64,000 nt of DNA from Novosphingobium ovatum (GCF_009909235.1 NZ_JAAAPO010000004.1:124001-188000); one strand, 5' to 3'. Counted from the first letter of the stretch, positions 52,144 through 62,343 are shown. The notes: generated by a model from the letters alone, not told the origin. Numbers and translations are program-made.

Positions 52144-53286
52144 TTACGTCTCGGTGCACAGCGCGTCGGGCATGGTTTCGCGCAGCCATTCCAGCATCGC
52201 CTCACGCATGGCAAAGCGCAGGCTGGCCAGCGCCGTGGGATCTGCAGCGCTCATGATCAGTTTCAGCTCGACCGAACCGACTCGCGCCTCGGCCACTTGC
52301 AATTCGCCGCTGCGCCCATCCCATTCGGGCTGCGCCGTCAGCAAAGTCAGATAGGCATCGCGCATGGCGCTGATCGCAAAACCGGGCCGGATCGGCAAAA
52401 CCACCGAGCCGGTGATTCCCCCCACCCGCGTCCAGTTCTGGAATGAACTGTCGAGGATCTTGGTCGTCGGCACGATCAGCCGCCGCTCGTCCCCGGTGCG
52501 GATCACGACATAGGACAGGCGGATGTCCTCCACCCGGCCGCTTTCGCCCTCGACCACGACGAAATCGCCGATGCGGATCGGTTCGGTCAGGACGATTTGC
52601 AGCCCCGCGATCAAGGATTTCAATGCCGGTTGCGCCGCCGCGCCTACCGCCAGACCGATCAGGCCTGCCGATGCCATCAGCGTCGCCCCGACATGGCGCA
52701 CCGCCGGCACCGTCAACAGCATCATCGCAATGGTCAGAAAGATGATCAGAAACCCGCCCGCGCGCGCCAGAATCGTGATGCGAGTGTGCCGGCTGCGGCC
52801 CGACATCTCGTCGTCGATCAGCGCGTTGCTGCGCACCAGAATATCGGCAAAGGCCTGTAGCAGCGCATAGAGCACCCAGCCGGTGATCGCGGGCACCAGC
52901 ACTTGCGCCACCGGCACCCATAATTTGCGCAACAGCCGGTCGAAATTGTCCGCCATGCCCAGCGATGTCACCACCACCGCCCAGCGTGTGGCGTGGTACA
53001 GGCGCTGCGCCGCCAGTTGCGCGATTTCGCGGCCGCTGCGTTGCCACAATCGGCGCAGCAGCGTGTAGACGCCCAGATGCAGCGCCAGCCCGATGGCCAG
53101 CGCAATCCCCGCCACCACCGCCAGATGCGTCAGGCGGGTGGACCAATGCATCAGCTCGTTCCAGCTGGGCAGGGCGTCTTCGGCCATGGCCGCCCCCGGC
53201 AGGGCCGAGGGCAGCGACAGCGGCAGGTTTTGCGCAATCGCGTCAAACGAAAGCGAGGCAGGCAGGCGAATCATGCCGTCCCCCAT
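52144..53286 (-). CDS. Small-conductance mechanosensitive channel (MscS family)
   Basis: A 380-residue inner-membrane channel that opens on hypo-osmotic shock. It has several membrane segments (about residues 50-75, 95-115, 130-150, 170-200) and the pore helix LMASAGLIGLAVGAAAQPALKSLIAGLQIVLTEPIRIGDFV with the glycine/alanine pattern of MscS. A beta-domain follows (GRVEDIRLSYVVIRTGDERRLIVPTTKIL), then the cytoplasmic vestibule. It runs toward the tandem small RNAs and follows polA by 32 bases on the same strand. MIRLPAS at 53274 is an alternative start. Confidence 0.9.
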   Translation of the reverse strand: MGDGMIRLPASLSFDAIAQNLPLSLPSALPGAAMAEDALPSWNELMHWSTRLTHLAVVAGIALAIGLALHLGVYTLLRRLWQRSGREIAQLAAQRLYHATRWAVVVTSLGMADNFDRLLRKLWVPVAQVLVPAITGWVLYALLQAFADILVRSNALIDDEMSGRSRHTRITILARAGGFLIIFLTIAMMLLTVPAVRHVGATLMASAGLIGLAVGAAAQPALKSLIAGLQIVLTEPIRIGDFVVVEGESGRVEDIRLSYVVIRTGDERRLIVPTTKILDSSFQNWTRVGGITGSVVLPIRPGFAISAMRDAYLTLLTAQPEWDGRSGELQVAEARVGSVELKLIMSAADPTALASLRFAMREAMLEWLRETMPDALCTET

Positions 53287-53318
53287 GCCCCCGCATCGAT
53301 GAAGCCGCGATGAAGCAC

Positions 53319-56147
53319 TTAATGTGCCGCGCCCCAGCTGATCCCATGGCCGATCTCCACCCCCAGCGGGACCGAGATCGCCACCGCAGGCCCGGCGGCC
53401 TCCTCCATCACGCGGCGGATGACGGCGCTGGCGGCCTCAATGTCGGTTTCGGGCAGTTCGAACACCAGTTCGTCGTGCACCTGCAACAGCATCCGCACAT
53501 GCCCCAGTCCGGCCGCCTCCAGCGCGGGCATCATGCGGGCCATGGCGCGTTTGATAATGTCGGCGCAGGTGCCCTGAATCGGGGCGTTGATCGCGGCGCG
53601 CTCGCTGCCCTGCCGTTCGGCCTGATTCTTGGCGTTGATGCGCGGGAACCAGCATTTGCGGCCAAACAGCGTTTGCGAATAGCCCCGTTCGCGCACCGTC
53701 GAGAGCGTGTCGTGGATATAGCGTTGAATGCCGGGGAAGCGGGCGAAATAGGTGTCGATCATCGCCTGCGCTTCCTCTGGCGTGACACCCAGACGCGGCG
53801 CCAGACCCCAGCGCGAAATGCCGTACAGGATGGCGAAATTGATCGTCTTGGCCCGGCCGCGCGTTTCGCGGGTGACCTCGCCAAACAGTTCCTGCGCGGT
53901 GGCGGCGTGAATGTCGGCCCCTGCCGCAAAGGCATCCTTCAGCGCGGGCACATCGGCCATATGGGCGGCCAGACGCAGCTCGATCTGGCTATAGTCGGCG
54001 GCCAGAATGACATTGCCGGGCGCGGCCACGAAACAATCGCGGATCTGGCGGCCGATTTCGGTGCGGATGGGGATGTTCTGCAGGTTCGGCTCGGTGGAGG
54101 ACAAACGCCCGGTCTGCGCGCCCACCAGACTGTATGATGTATGCACGCGCCCCGTCACCGGACTGATGGCGGCCTGCAAAGCCTCGGTATAGGTGCTGCG
54201 CAATTTGGCCAGTTGGCGCCATTCCAGCACCTTGCCCGCGATCGCCACGCCCTCGCCGCTCAGTTTTTCCAGTACCGACTGGTCGGTGGAATATTGGCCC
54301 GACTTGCCCTTTTTGCCGCCCTTCAGCCCCATCTGGTCGAACAGGATTTCGCCCAATTGCTTGGGGCTGCCGATGGTAAAGGGTGCTCCGGCCAGCGCGT
54401 GGATCTCGGCCTCCAGCGCGGCGATGGCTTCGGCAAATTGCTGCGACAGGCCGGCCAGACGTTCGCGGTCGACCAGAATGCCAGCGCGCTCCATCGCGGC
54501 CACCACCGGCACCAGCGGGCGGTCGACGCGTTCATAGATGGTCGTCGCGCCCTCGTCCGACAGACGCGGTTTCAGCACCCGGTGCAGGCGCCATGTGACA
54601 TCGGCGTCCTCGGCGGCATAGGCGGTGGCGCGGTCCAGCGGCACTTCGGCAAAGCTGATCTGCTTCTTGCCGGTGCCGCACACGTCCTTGAAGGCGATGC
54701 AGCTGTGGCCCAGATGGCGCTGGGCCAGCTCGTCCATGCCGTGCCCCCAGATCGCGTCATCGCCGCCGCCTGCGTCCAGATCAAAGCTGATGACCATCGT
54801 GTCATCCACCGGCGCGACATTCACCCCATGGCGGGCCAGCACGTTGATGTCATATTTGATGTTCTGCCCGACCTTCAGCACCGCATCGCTTTCCAGCAGC
54901 GGTTTGAGCAGGGCCAGCGCGGTGGCCTTGTCGATCTGTTGCGGCACCTGCGCAAACATGTCGCCGCCGCGATGGCCCAGCGGGATATAGCAGGCCTCAT
55001 TCGGCCCCACCGCCAGGCTGATGCCCACCAGATCCGCGCCAATCGCGTCCAGCGCCGCCGTTTCGGTGTCAAAGGCCACGACGCGGGCGGATTGGGCGCG
55101 CGCGATCCACGCCTCCAGCGCCTCCACCGTCTGCACACAGGCATAGGCGGCGTGGTCAATCGGCGGCATGGGCGCGGGTGGGGTGCGGCCCGATGTGGGC
55201 GCGGCGCTGACGGTGACGGTTTTGGCCGGGTGCAATTGTGTCGTGCGCTCGGGGCTGCCGCGCCCGGCGTCCAGACGCTTCAGCAGGCTGGTAAAGCCAT
55301 GTTCCGCCAGAAAGGCCGCCAGCGGTTCGGGCGGGATCTCGCCCAGCTTGAACGCGTCCAGCGGCAGGGGCAGGGGGGCGTCCTCCTTCAACGCCACCAG
55401 CACGCGCGAGAGGCGGGCCATGTCGGCCTGCTCGATCAGGTTCTCGCGCAGCTTGCTGGCCTTCATCGCCGGGGCGGCGGCCAGCGCGCTTTCCAGATCG
55501 CCGTGTTCGACAATCAGTTTGGTCGCGGTTTTGGGGCCGATGCCGCGGATGCCGGGCACATTGTCCACCGCATCGCCCATCAGCGCCAGCACATCGCCCA
55601 CCTTGTCCGGCGTGACGCCGAATTTTTCCTCCACCTCGGCGATGAAGATGCGGACGTTTTTCATCGTGTCCAGCATGTCGATTCGCGCGCCGCTGTCATG
55701 CGGGCCAACCAGCTGCATCAGATCCTTGTCCGACGAGACGATGGTCACATCCCACCCCTGCGCCGCCGCCGCGCGGGCATAGGAGGCGATCAGATCGTCG
55801 GCCTCCAGCCCCGCTTCCTCGATACAGGGCAGGGAAAAGGCGCGGGTGGCATCGCGAATCAGGGGGAATTGCGGCACCAGATCCTCTGGCGCGGGGGGGC
55901 GATTCGCCTTGTATTCGGGATAAATGTCGTTGCGGAATGACCGCCCCGCCTTGTCCAGAATCACCGCCAAATGGGTCGGGCCATCGGCCTTGTGCAGGTC
56001 TTCGGCCAGTTTCCACAGCATGGTGGTATAGCCGAAAACGGCGCCAACAGGGGTGCCAACGGGGTTGGTCAGGGGCGGAAGGCGGTGATAGGCGCGGAAA
56101 ATATAGGCCGAGCCATCGACCAGGTAGAGATGCGGCCGTTTGTCCAT
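53319..56147 (-). CDS. polA: DNA polymerase I
   Basis: Removes RNA primers and fills gaps in replication and repair. The 942 residues hold a 5'-3' exonuclease/flap domain (LYLVDGSAYIFRAYH; the acidic sites EEAGLEADDLIASY and VSSDKDLMQLV). A proofreading 3'-5' exonuclease follows with its acidic residues kept (VVAFDTETAALD, GQNIKYDINVL, YAAEDADVTWRL). The polymerase domain has motif A ILAADYSQIELRLAAH, motif B RGRAKTINFAILYGIS and motif C LQVHDELVFE. All three activities should be present. Confidence 0.98.
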   Translation of the reverse strand: MDKRPHLYLVDGSAYIFRAYHRLPPLTNPVGTPVGAVFGYTTMLWKLAEDLHKADGPTHLAVILDKAGRSFRNDIYPEYKANRPPAPEDLVPQFPLIRDATRAFSLPCIEEAGLEADDLIASYARAAAAQGWDVTIVSSDKDLMQLVGPHDSGARIDMLDTMKNVRIFIAEVEEKFGVTPDKVGDVLALMGDAVDNVPGIRGIGPKTATKLIVEHGDLESALAAAPAMKASKLRENLIEQADMARLSRVLVALKEDAPLPLPLDAFKLGEIPPEPLAAFLAEHGFTSLLKRLDAGRGSPERTTQLHPAKTVTVSAAPTSGRTPPAPMPPIDHAAYACVQTVEALEAWIARAQSARVVAFDTETAALDAIGADLVGISLAVGPNEACYIPLGHRGGDMFAQVPQQIDKATALALLKPLLESDAVLKVGQNIKYDINVLARHGVNVAPVDDTMVISFDLDAGGGDDAIWGHGMDELAQRHLGHSCIAFKDVCGTGKKQISFAEVPLDRATAYAAEDADVTWRLHRVLKPRLSDEGATTIYERVDRPLVPVVAAMERAGILVDRERLAGLSQQFAEAIAALEAEIHALAGAPFTIGSPKQLGEILFDQMGLKGGKKGKSGQYSTDQSVLEKLSGEGVAIAGKVLEWRQLAKLRSTYTEALQAAISPVTGRVHTSYSLVGAQTGRLSSTEPNLQNIPIRTEIGRQIRDCFVAAPGNVILAADYSQIELRLAAHMADVPALKDAFAAGADIHAATAQELFGEVTRETRGRAKTINFAILYGISRWGLAPRLGVTPEEAQAMIDTYFARFPGIQRYIHDTLSTVRERGYSQTLFGRKCWFPRINAKNQAERQGSERAAINAPIQGTCADIIKRAMARMMPALEAAGLGHVRMLLQVHDELVFELPETDIEAASAVIRRVMEEAAGPAVAISVPLGVEIGHGISWGAAH

Positions 56148-56304
56148 AGTCTGCCGTCATAGGCGCAGAATTCCGCCACGAAAAGCCGCCGGAGGGGGCT
56201 ATGCACGGTGGCGTTGTGGGCGTTGGACGCGCGCGATTGCACCGAGGTGGCACAAAAATCCCCCAAGAAAATCGACGGACCGAGGCCTTGGCTGCGACAA
56301 ACCC

Positions 56305-56333
56305 TTGCATCCCATTCACAAGCCGTTTATTTG
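56305..56333 (+). promoter_or_regulatory. Candidate promoter of the small lipoprotein gene
   Basis: TTGCAT, a 17-base spacer and TATTTG lie about 95 bases before the lipoprotein start codon in the 279-base gap after polA. The boxes fit a housekeeping promoter only approximately. Confidence 0.4.
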
Positions 56334-56375
56334 GCAGGCGAAGTCTACTCCTGCGGTAGGCTTTCCGCTCGGCGC

Positions 56376-56401
56376 ACCACGCATGTGGAGCCGTGCGTGG
56401 T
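56376..56401 (+). promoter_or_regulatory. Leader hairpin of the small lipoprotein message
   Basis: ACCACGCA and TGCGTGGT form a perfect 8-bp stem with a 10-base loop, ending 25 bases before the ATG and 12 bases before the AAGGA ribosome-binding site. It could stabilise the message or regulate access to the start. Confidence 0.5.
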
Positions 56402-56426
56402 CCACTCGCTGTTCAAGGATACACAC

Positions 56427-56624
56427 ATGCGCAAGATCGTTCTCGCTGCTGCCGTTGCTGGCGCTGCTCTGTCGCTGGCCGCTTGCTCGAAGGGCGGCGA
56501 CGCTGCTTCGTCGGCTGACTCGGTTGCTTCGGAAGCCACCTCGGTTGCTGACTCGGCTGCTTCGGTTGCTGACTCGGCTGCTTCGGAAGTTTCGTCGGCT
56601 GCCGATTCGGCTGCCTCGAAGTAA
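56427..56624 (+). CDS. Small Ala/Ser/Asp-rich lipoprotein (65 aa)
   Basis: A 65-residue protein with a lipoprotein signal peptide (MRKIVLAAAVAGAALSLAAC, lipid-modified Cys20). The mature part is made almost only of Ala, Ser, Asp, Val and Glu in short repeats (SADSVASEATSVADSAASVADSA and on). The pattern could be a helical spacer, as in Lpp, or a disordered linker. AAGGA precedes the ATG by about 9 bases. It stands alone with its own candidate promoter, leader hairpin and terminator, which suggests abundant independent expression. No function is known. Confidence 0.8.
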   Translation: MRKIVLAAAVAGAALSLAACSKGGDAASSADSVASEATSVADSAASVADSAASEVSSAADSAASK

Positions 56625-56657
56625 TCTTTCGCGCTTCGGCGCAAAGATTCCGGATTT

Positions 56658-56692
56658 GGCGCGCGGGAGCAATCCTGCGCGCCTTTTCTTTT
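56658..56692 (+). terminator. Terminator of the small lipoprotein gene
   Basis: GGCGCGCGGG pairs with CCTGCGCGCC (10 bp with one G-U) around a 6-base loop and runs into TTTTCTTTT. A smaller UUCG-capped hairpin (56623-56649) sits between it and the stop codon. Confidence 0.87.
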
Positions 56693-56726
56693 GTCTGTCG
56701 CAGGCGGTGCCGCCGGCGAAGGCATG

Positions 56727-56758
56727 AAAAAAGGCGACCGCCCACCGGCAGCCGCCTC
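56727..56758 (-). terminator. Terminator of the beta-lactamase-like gene
   Basis: On the reverse strand GGCGGC pairs with GTCGCC (one G-U), followed by six T, 22 bases after the stop codon. Confidence 0.7.
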
Positions 56759-56780
56759 TTTCTGATCGATCAGCCCCTGC

Positions 56781-57836
56781 TCAGGGCGTCGGCACCAGTT
56801 CCATCCCTGGCGTCGCGACGGTCAGCGTCGACACCGGCTCGGCGTGATAGCCCTCGTAAATGGCGCGGGCGATGGTGGCGATGCGCGAATCGCGCCCCGG
56901 TTTGCCCCCCTGACCCGTGACATAAATTGCCACCGCGATCATCCGTCCGTCAGAGGCGCGGATCAGCCCGACATCGCTGGAGGTATTGTTCAGCGTGCCC
57001 GTCTTGTGCCCGACCATCGCGTCGGCGGGCAATTGGGCGCGCAGGCGGCTACGGCCCGTGACGCAACGGCTCATCGCGCCCAGCAAGACGTCCCGGCTGG
57101 AATTGCTGAGCCATTGGCCCTGATAAATGCCCGCCAGCAGCGTGGCCATCGCCTGCGGCGTGGCGCTGTCGCGCGGGTCAATCACCCGGGCCGGGTCAAT
57201 CGCGCCGTCATCACGCACCAGCGTGGCGATATCGCGGTCCAGGCGCATGCCGTGCAGCCCGGCGCGCTTCATCCATCCGGTCACGGCCTGCGGCCCCCCC
57301 ACCGCCGCCAACAAGGCATCGGTGGCGTGGTTGTCGCTGCGGGTGATGGCCAGTTCGATCAGTTCATGCGCGGTCAGGCTGGAGCCGGGGCGGACCGGGG
57401 CCACCACGCTGGAAAACCGGGCCGAGGGCACCGGCATCATCAGCGGGAAACGGTCTGTCAGGCGGAACCGGCCCTGATCAACGCCCTCCAGAAAGGTGGC
57501 GACAATGGCGATCTTGCTGGTGCTGGCCATGGGAAAGGGCTGATCGCCCATCACCGACACGCCCTTGCCCGTGGACAGGTCGACCGCCGCCACGCCAATC
57601 CGCCCCATCGAGGCATTGGCCAGACGGGCCAGTTGCAGCTCAAAACCGGGGGGGAGGGCGATCGGCGGCGTGGCCGACGGGGCGGGCGGGGCATAGGCTC
57701 CCACGCCAAAGGCACGGTCGAAGCGGGCGTCGACATCGCTGCCGCGTGCCTGCGCCACCGGGGCCATGCAGATTGCCGAGGATGCCAGCGCCAGCAGCGC
57801 GGCCATGCGGGAAAGGCGAGAGGAGGGGCTGTTCAT
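56781..57836 (-). CDS. Class A beta-lactamase-like serine hydrolase lacking Glu166
   Basis: A 351-residue exported protein (signal peptide to about VAQA at residue 30). It keeps the penicillin-recognising serine site: nucleophile Ser and Lys in MASTSKIA, the SDN loop in RSDNHATDA, and KTG in VGHKTGTLN. By eye, alignment with TEM is gap-free from SDN to RLDR, but the omega loop then reads DIATLVRDDG instead of WEPELN. The deacylating Glu166 and Asn170 are therefore missing and the loop is about seven residues longer. It may be a slow beta-lactamase, a penicillin-binding hydrolase or another esterase. ATG 57836 follows AGAAG. Confidence 0.85.
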   Translation of the reverse strand: MNSPSSRLSRMAALLALASSAICMAPVAQARGSDVDARFDRAFGVGAYAPPAPSATPPIALPPGFELQLARLANASMGRIGVAAVDLSTGKGVSVMGDQPFPMASTSKIAIVATFLEGVDQGRFRLTDRFPLMMPVPSARFSSVVAPVRPGSSLTAHELIELAITRSDNHATDALLAAVGGPQAVTGWMKRAGLHGMRLDRDIATLVRDDGAIDPARVIDPRDSATPQAMATLLAGIYQGQWLSNSSRDVLLGAMSRCVTGRSRLRAQLPADAMVGHKTGTLNNTSSDVGLIRASDGRMIAVAIYVTGQGGKPGRDSRIATIARAIYEGYHAEPVSTLTVATPGMELVPTP

Positions 57837-58055
57837 CACGCTTCTGGGAATACGATTTTAGGGATGAGGATCAATTACCATGCAGGGTTAACAAAACCAA
57901 GCGCGGCGGCGACGAAAGGGGGCTTTGCTGCGGTGGTTGCGGCACAGTTCTGCCGCCATTGCGGTGCAATCGATCGGCAAATTGGCGCAATCTTGGCGTT
58001 TTTGCCCAATGCCATAGGGATATTCCCTAGGCTTTCCGCGCGATTCGCATAAGCA

Positions 58056-58087
58056 AAAGCCCGAGGGGATCGCTCCCCCCGGGCTTT
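58056..58087 (-). terminator. groESL terminator
   Basis: AAAGCCCG and GGGGA segments pair with their complements around a 4-base loop, with one mismatch. On the reverse strand the stem ends in TTTT, 26 bases after the groEL stop. Confidence 0.82.
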
Positions 58088-58112
58088 CACAGGTGTACCG
58101 ATGGGCGTGGAC

Positions 58113-59753
<1,641 letters not shown>

Positions 59754-59802
59754 CTATTCCTTTGAAATGTCGTGTTGAAAGGGGAAAGTCTGGTCCGGCT
59801 GA

Positions 59803-60090
59803 TTAGCCGATGATGCCCAGAATATCCGATTCCTTCATGATCAGCAGGTCTTCACCGCCGACCTTCACTTCGGTGCCCGACCACTTGCCGAACAGCACGC
59901 GATCGCCAGCCTTGACTTCCAGCGGGGTGATCACGCCAGCTTCGTTGCGCGCACCCGAACCGACCGAGACGATGATGCCTTCGGCGGGCTTTTCCTTGGC
60001 GCTGTCGGGGATGATGATGCCGCCAGCGGTCTTTTCTTCGGCTTCGACGCGGCGGACCAGCACGCGGTCGTGCAGAGGACGGAACGACAT
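59803..60090 (-). CDS. groES: Co-chaperonin GroES (10 kDa)
   Basis: Lid of the GroEL chamber. The 95 residues show the start [27 protein letters not shown] with the mobile loop ([11 protein letters not shown]), [17 protein letters not shown] and the C-terminal ILGIIG, all typical. GAGAGAGG precedes the ATG. It is the first gene of the two-gene heat-shock operon, 32 bases downstream of the CIRCE operator. Confidence 0.97.
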   Translation of the reverse strand: MSFRPLHDRVLVRRVEAEEKTAGGIIIPDSAKEKPAEGIIVSVGSGARNEAGVITPLEVKAGDRVLFGKWSGTEVKVGGEDLLIMKESDILGIIG

Positions 60091-60121
60091 GAGATACCTC
60101 TCTCAATGTTGAAAACAGGGT

Positions 60122-60148
60122 TTGGCACTCTGGCATAGAGAGTGCCAG
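60122..60148. promoter_or_regulatory. CIRCE operator (HrcA-binding inverted repeat)
   Basis: TTGGCACTC-N9-GAGTGCCAG matches the CIRCE consensus TTAGCACTC-N9-GAGTGCTAA, with one substitution in each arm outside the GCACTC core plus a final A-to-G. It lies directly downstream of the groESL promoter, as expected for HrcA repression of the heat-shock operon. Confidence 0.92.
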
Positions 60149-60155
60149 CGGCGCG

Positions 60156-60184
60156 GATATGGGTCCCGCCCCCAACAGCGTCAA
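60156..60184 (-). promoter_or_regulatory. groESL promoter
   Basis: On the reverse strand TTGACG, a 17-base spacer and CATATC are followed immediately by the CIRCE element. The boxes suit the housekeeping sigma factor. The wider CCTTGACG and CCATATCC also resemble alphaproteobacterial RpoH promoters, so dual use is possible. Confidence 0.7.
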
Positions 60185-60243
60185 GGGCCACCCATGCGAT
60201 TTTTTTGCGCGCCTGTGCCACCGCGCCAGAATGGCACGCATCG

Positions 60244-60271
60244 ATCAGCGCGGGGCCATCAGCGCGGGGCC
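60244..60271 (-). repeat. 14-bp tandem duplication across the MATE gene stop codon
   Basis: ATCAGCGCGGGGCC occurs twice in direct tandem (60244-60257 and 60258-60271). The stop codon of the exporter lies in the second copy, so the first copy lies just downstream of the gene. Confidence 0.85.
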
Positions 60272-61689
60272 ATCAGCCCCAGTGGGCCGCGCCGATGCCA
60301 GCGCCAGCCCAGTCCGATCGAAACCACCACCAGCCCAGCCGCCAGCCCGATCCACACGCCCAGCCCCCGCAACGGCGTCATCAGCCCCAGCCCGGCGGCC
60401 AGACCGAACCCCGGCAGCCAATAGCCCGCCAGCGCGATCCCCATCGGCACGCGCGTGTCCTGCAACCCGCGCAGCGCTCCGGCCAGGATCGCCTGTGTCG
60501 CGTCAAACAACTGAAACGCGGCGGCGATCAGCATATATTGCACCGCCAGCGCCAACAGCGCCGCCTGCGCGGGCGCGCCTATGTCAACATAGGCCGACAG
60601 CATCAACCGAGGGGCCAGCACCATTGCCGCGCCCGAAAACAGCGCCGCGCCCAGCCCGATCACCACCGCGCAGGCCCCCGCTCGGCCCACGCCCGCCTGA
60701 TCGCCCGCGCCATAATGGTATCCCACCCGGATCGAGGCCGCCTGTCCCACGCCCATCGGCAGCATGAAGGCAAAGGACGCGATCTGTAGCGCCAGCGCAT
60801 GGGCGGCCAGTTCCAGTTCACCAATGCGGCCCATCAGAAAGGCGGCGATGTTGAACAGGCCAGCCTCGGCCAATGTCGTCCCCGCCATCGGCAGACCAAT
60901 GCGCAGCAATTGCGCCAGACGCGCGCTGTCCACCCGCCACAGCCCATGCAACAGGCGATGCGCCCGCAAGCCCGGATCGGCATAGACCGCCACGCCATAG
61001 GCCGCCAATGTCACCAGCGCGGTGATGACATTGGACCACGCCGACCCCGCCAGCCCCAGCGCGGGCGCGCCCCAATGGCCAAACACCAGCGCGTAATTGC
61101 CCGCCGCATTGGCCGCGATCGACAGGGCGGTGATGACGGTTGCAAACACCGGCCGCCCCAGCGCCGAGACGACCTGACGCAGCACGCCTGCCATCAGCAT
61201 GGGAATGATCGCCCAGCGCAGGATGCTCAGGAAAGCTTGCGCGCCTTGCGCCACATCCTGCGTTTGCCCGGTGGCCAGCAGGATGGCGCGCCCCTGACCC
61301 GCGATCAGCATCGCCACCGCCCCCAACCCCGCCGACAGCCACAGCGCCATGCGTGTCGTGCGGCGGATGGCGCGGCGGCCTTGGGCCGGATCGCCGGTTT
61401 CGCCCGCGCCCAACTCGGCCGCGATCACCGGAGCGACCGCGCCGGTCAGCGCGAACAGGCTCCACACCATCAGGGTGAACACCGCGATCGACAGGCTGGA
61501 CACTGCCAGCGCCCTTTGCCCCAGCCGCGCGACAAAGATCACGTCGATGGCATAGACCGCCATCTGCATCAGATTGGCCGCCGCCATCGGCACCGCCAGC
61601 ATCAGGCTGGCGCGCATTTCCTGCCCCCAACTGGCCGTGTGGGGAGCGCCCGGAACGGGGCTGTGCGGGGTGTGTTGCGGGTTGGCCAT
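60259..61689 (-). CDS. MATE-family multidrug/cation exporter
   Basis: A 476-residue inner-membrane protein with twelve hydrophobic segments in two related halves, the MATE pattern. Typical stretches are SLMLAVPMAAANLMQMAVYAIDVIFVARLG at the start and LRIGLPMAGTTLAEAGLFNIAAFLMGRIG opening the second half. The family exports drugs, dyes or metabolites in exchange for Na or H ions. ATG 61689 (MANPQHTPH) is chosen; the frame is open to 61791 without a better start. It is NorM-like, but the substrate cannot be predicted. Confidence 0.9.
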   Translation of the reverse strand: MANPQHTPHSPVPGAPHTASWGQEMRASLMLAVPMAAANLMQMAVYAIDVIFVARLGQRALAVSSLSIAVFTLMVWSLFALTGAVAPVIAAELGAGETGDPAQGRRAIRRTTRMALWLSAGLGAVAMLIAGQGRAILLATGQTQDVAQGAQAFLSILRWAIIPMLMAGVLRQVVSALGRPVFATVITALSIAANAAGNYALVFGHWGAPALGLAGSAWSNVITALVTLAAYGVAVYADPGLRAHRLLHGLWRVDSARLAQLLRIGLPMAGTTLAEAGLFNIAAFLMGRIGELELAAHALALQIASFAFMLPMGVGQAASIRVGYHYGAGDQAGVGRAGACAVVIGLGAALFSGAAMVLAPRLMLSAYVDIGAPAQAALLALAVQYMLIAAAFQLFDATQAILAGALRGLQDTRVPMGIALAGYWLPGFGLAAGLGLMTPLRGLGVWIGLAAGLVVVSIGLGWRWHRRGPLGLMAPR

Positions 61690-61811
61690 GGTCGCAGGGC
61701 AAATAGGCGCTTGTTGTTTTCGGACAAAGAAAAAAGGACATTCCGCCGCCAAGCCGATCCCGCTACAGCGCGTGGCGCGAACATACCCCAATTGTTCAGG
61801 AAGGAATTCCC

Positions 61812-62267
61812 ATGCGTTCGATCACCAAGATTGCCCTTGTGGGCGTGTTGTCGCTGGCGGTTGCCGGTTGCGGCGGCTCGTCCGAGCCTGCCTCGTCGGC
61901 GGATTCGGCGGCCCCTGCCGCCGACAGCGCCGCGCCTGCCGCTGCCGCTGAAACCCCGGCCGCCGCGGTTGCCGGCGCCGAGCCTGCCGAATTCGCGATG
62001 TGCAAGACCTGCCACTCGGTCCAGAAGGACGTGAACATGGTTGGCCCGTCGCTGCATGGCGTCTATGGTGCCAAGGCTGGCGCGCATGCCGGTTACACCT
62101 ATTCCGAAGGCTTCAAGACGCTCGGCTACAGCTGGGATGACGAGCATCTGGACAAGTGGCTGGAGAACCCGATGAAGACGGTTCCGGGCACCAAGATGGC
62201 CTATGCCGGTATCCCCGATGCCGCCAAGCGCAAAGCTGTCATCGATTATCTGAAGACGCTGAAGTAA
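61812..62267 (+). CDS. Membrane-anchored class I cytochrome c (lipoprotein)
   Basis: A 151-residue protein with a lipoprotein signal (lipobox LAVAGC, Cys20) and a flexible Ala/Ser/Pro/Asp-rich linker (residues 21-60). A cytochrome c domain of the mitochondrial/c2 type follows: haem site CKTCH at residues 64-68, VGPSLHGVYG, and the axial methionine in GTKMAYAGIP. All haem ligands are present. The lipid anchor would keep this electron carrier on a membrane facing the periplasm. AGGAAGGAATTCCC precedes the ATG. It is convergent with the HAD gene. Confidence 0.92.
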   Translation: MRSITKIALVGVLSLAVAGCGGSSEPASSADSAAPAADSAAPAAAAETPAAAVAGAEPAEFAMCKTCHSVQKDVNMVGPSLHGVYGAKAGAHAGYTYSEGFKTLGYSWDDEHLDKWLENPMKTVPGTKMAYAGIPDAAKRKAVIDYLKTLK

Positions 62268-62288
62268 GCGTTTTTCAGCAGCAAGCCG

Positions 62289-62319
62289 GGCCGGGGGGGA
62301 GCGATCCGCCCCGGCCTTT
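62289..62319 (+). terminator. Terminator of the cytochrome c gene
   Basis: GGCCGGGG and CCCCGGCC form an 8-bp stem extended by GGA/TCC inside the loop, followed by TTT. The T-run is short. Confidence 0.65.
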
Positions 62320-62343
62320 GCGCGTCTGAGGCCCGTGTCGGGT

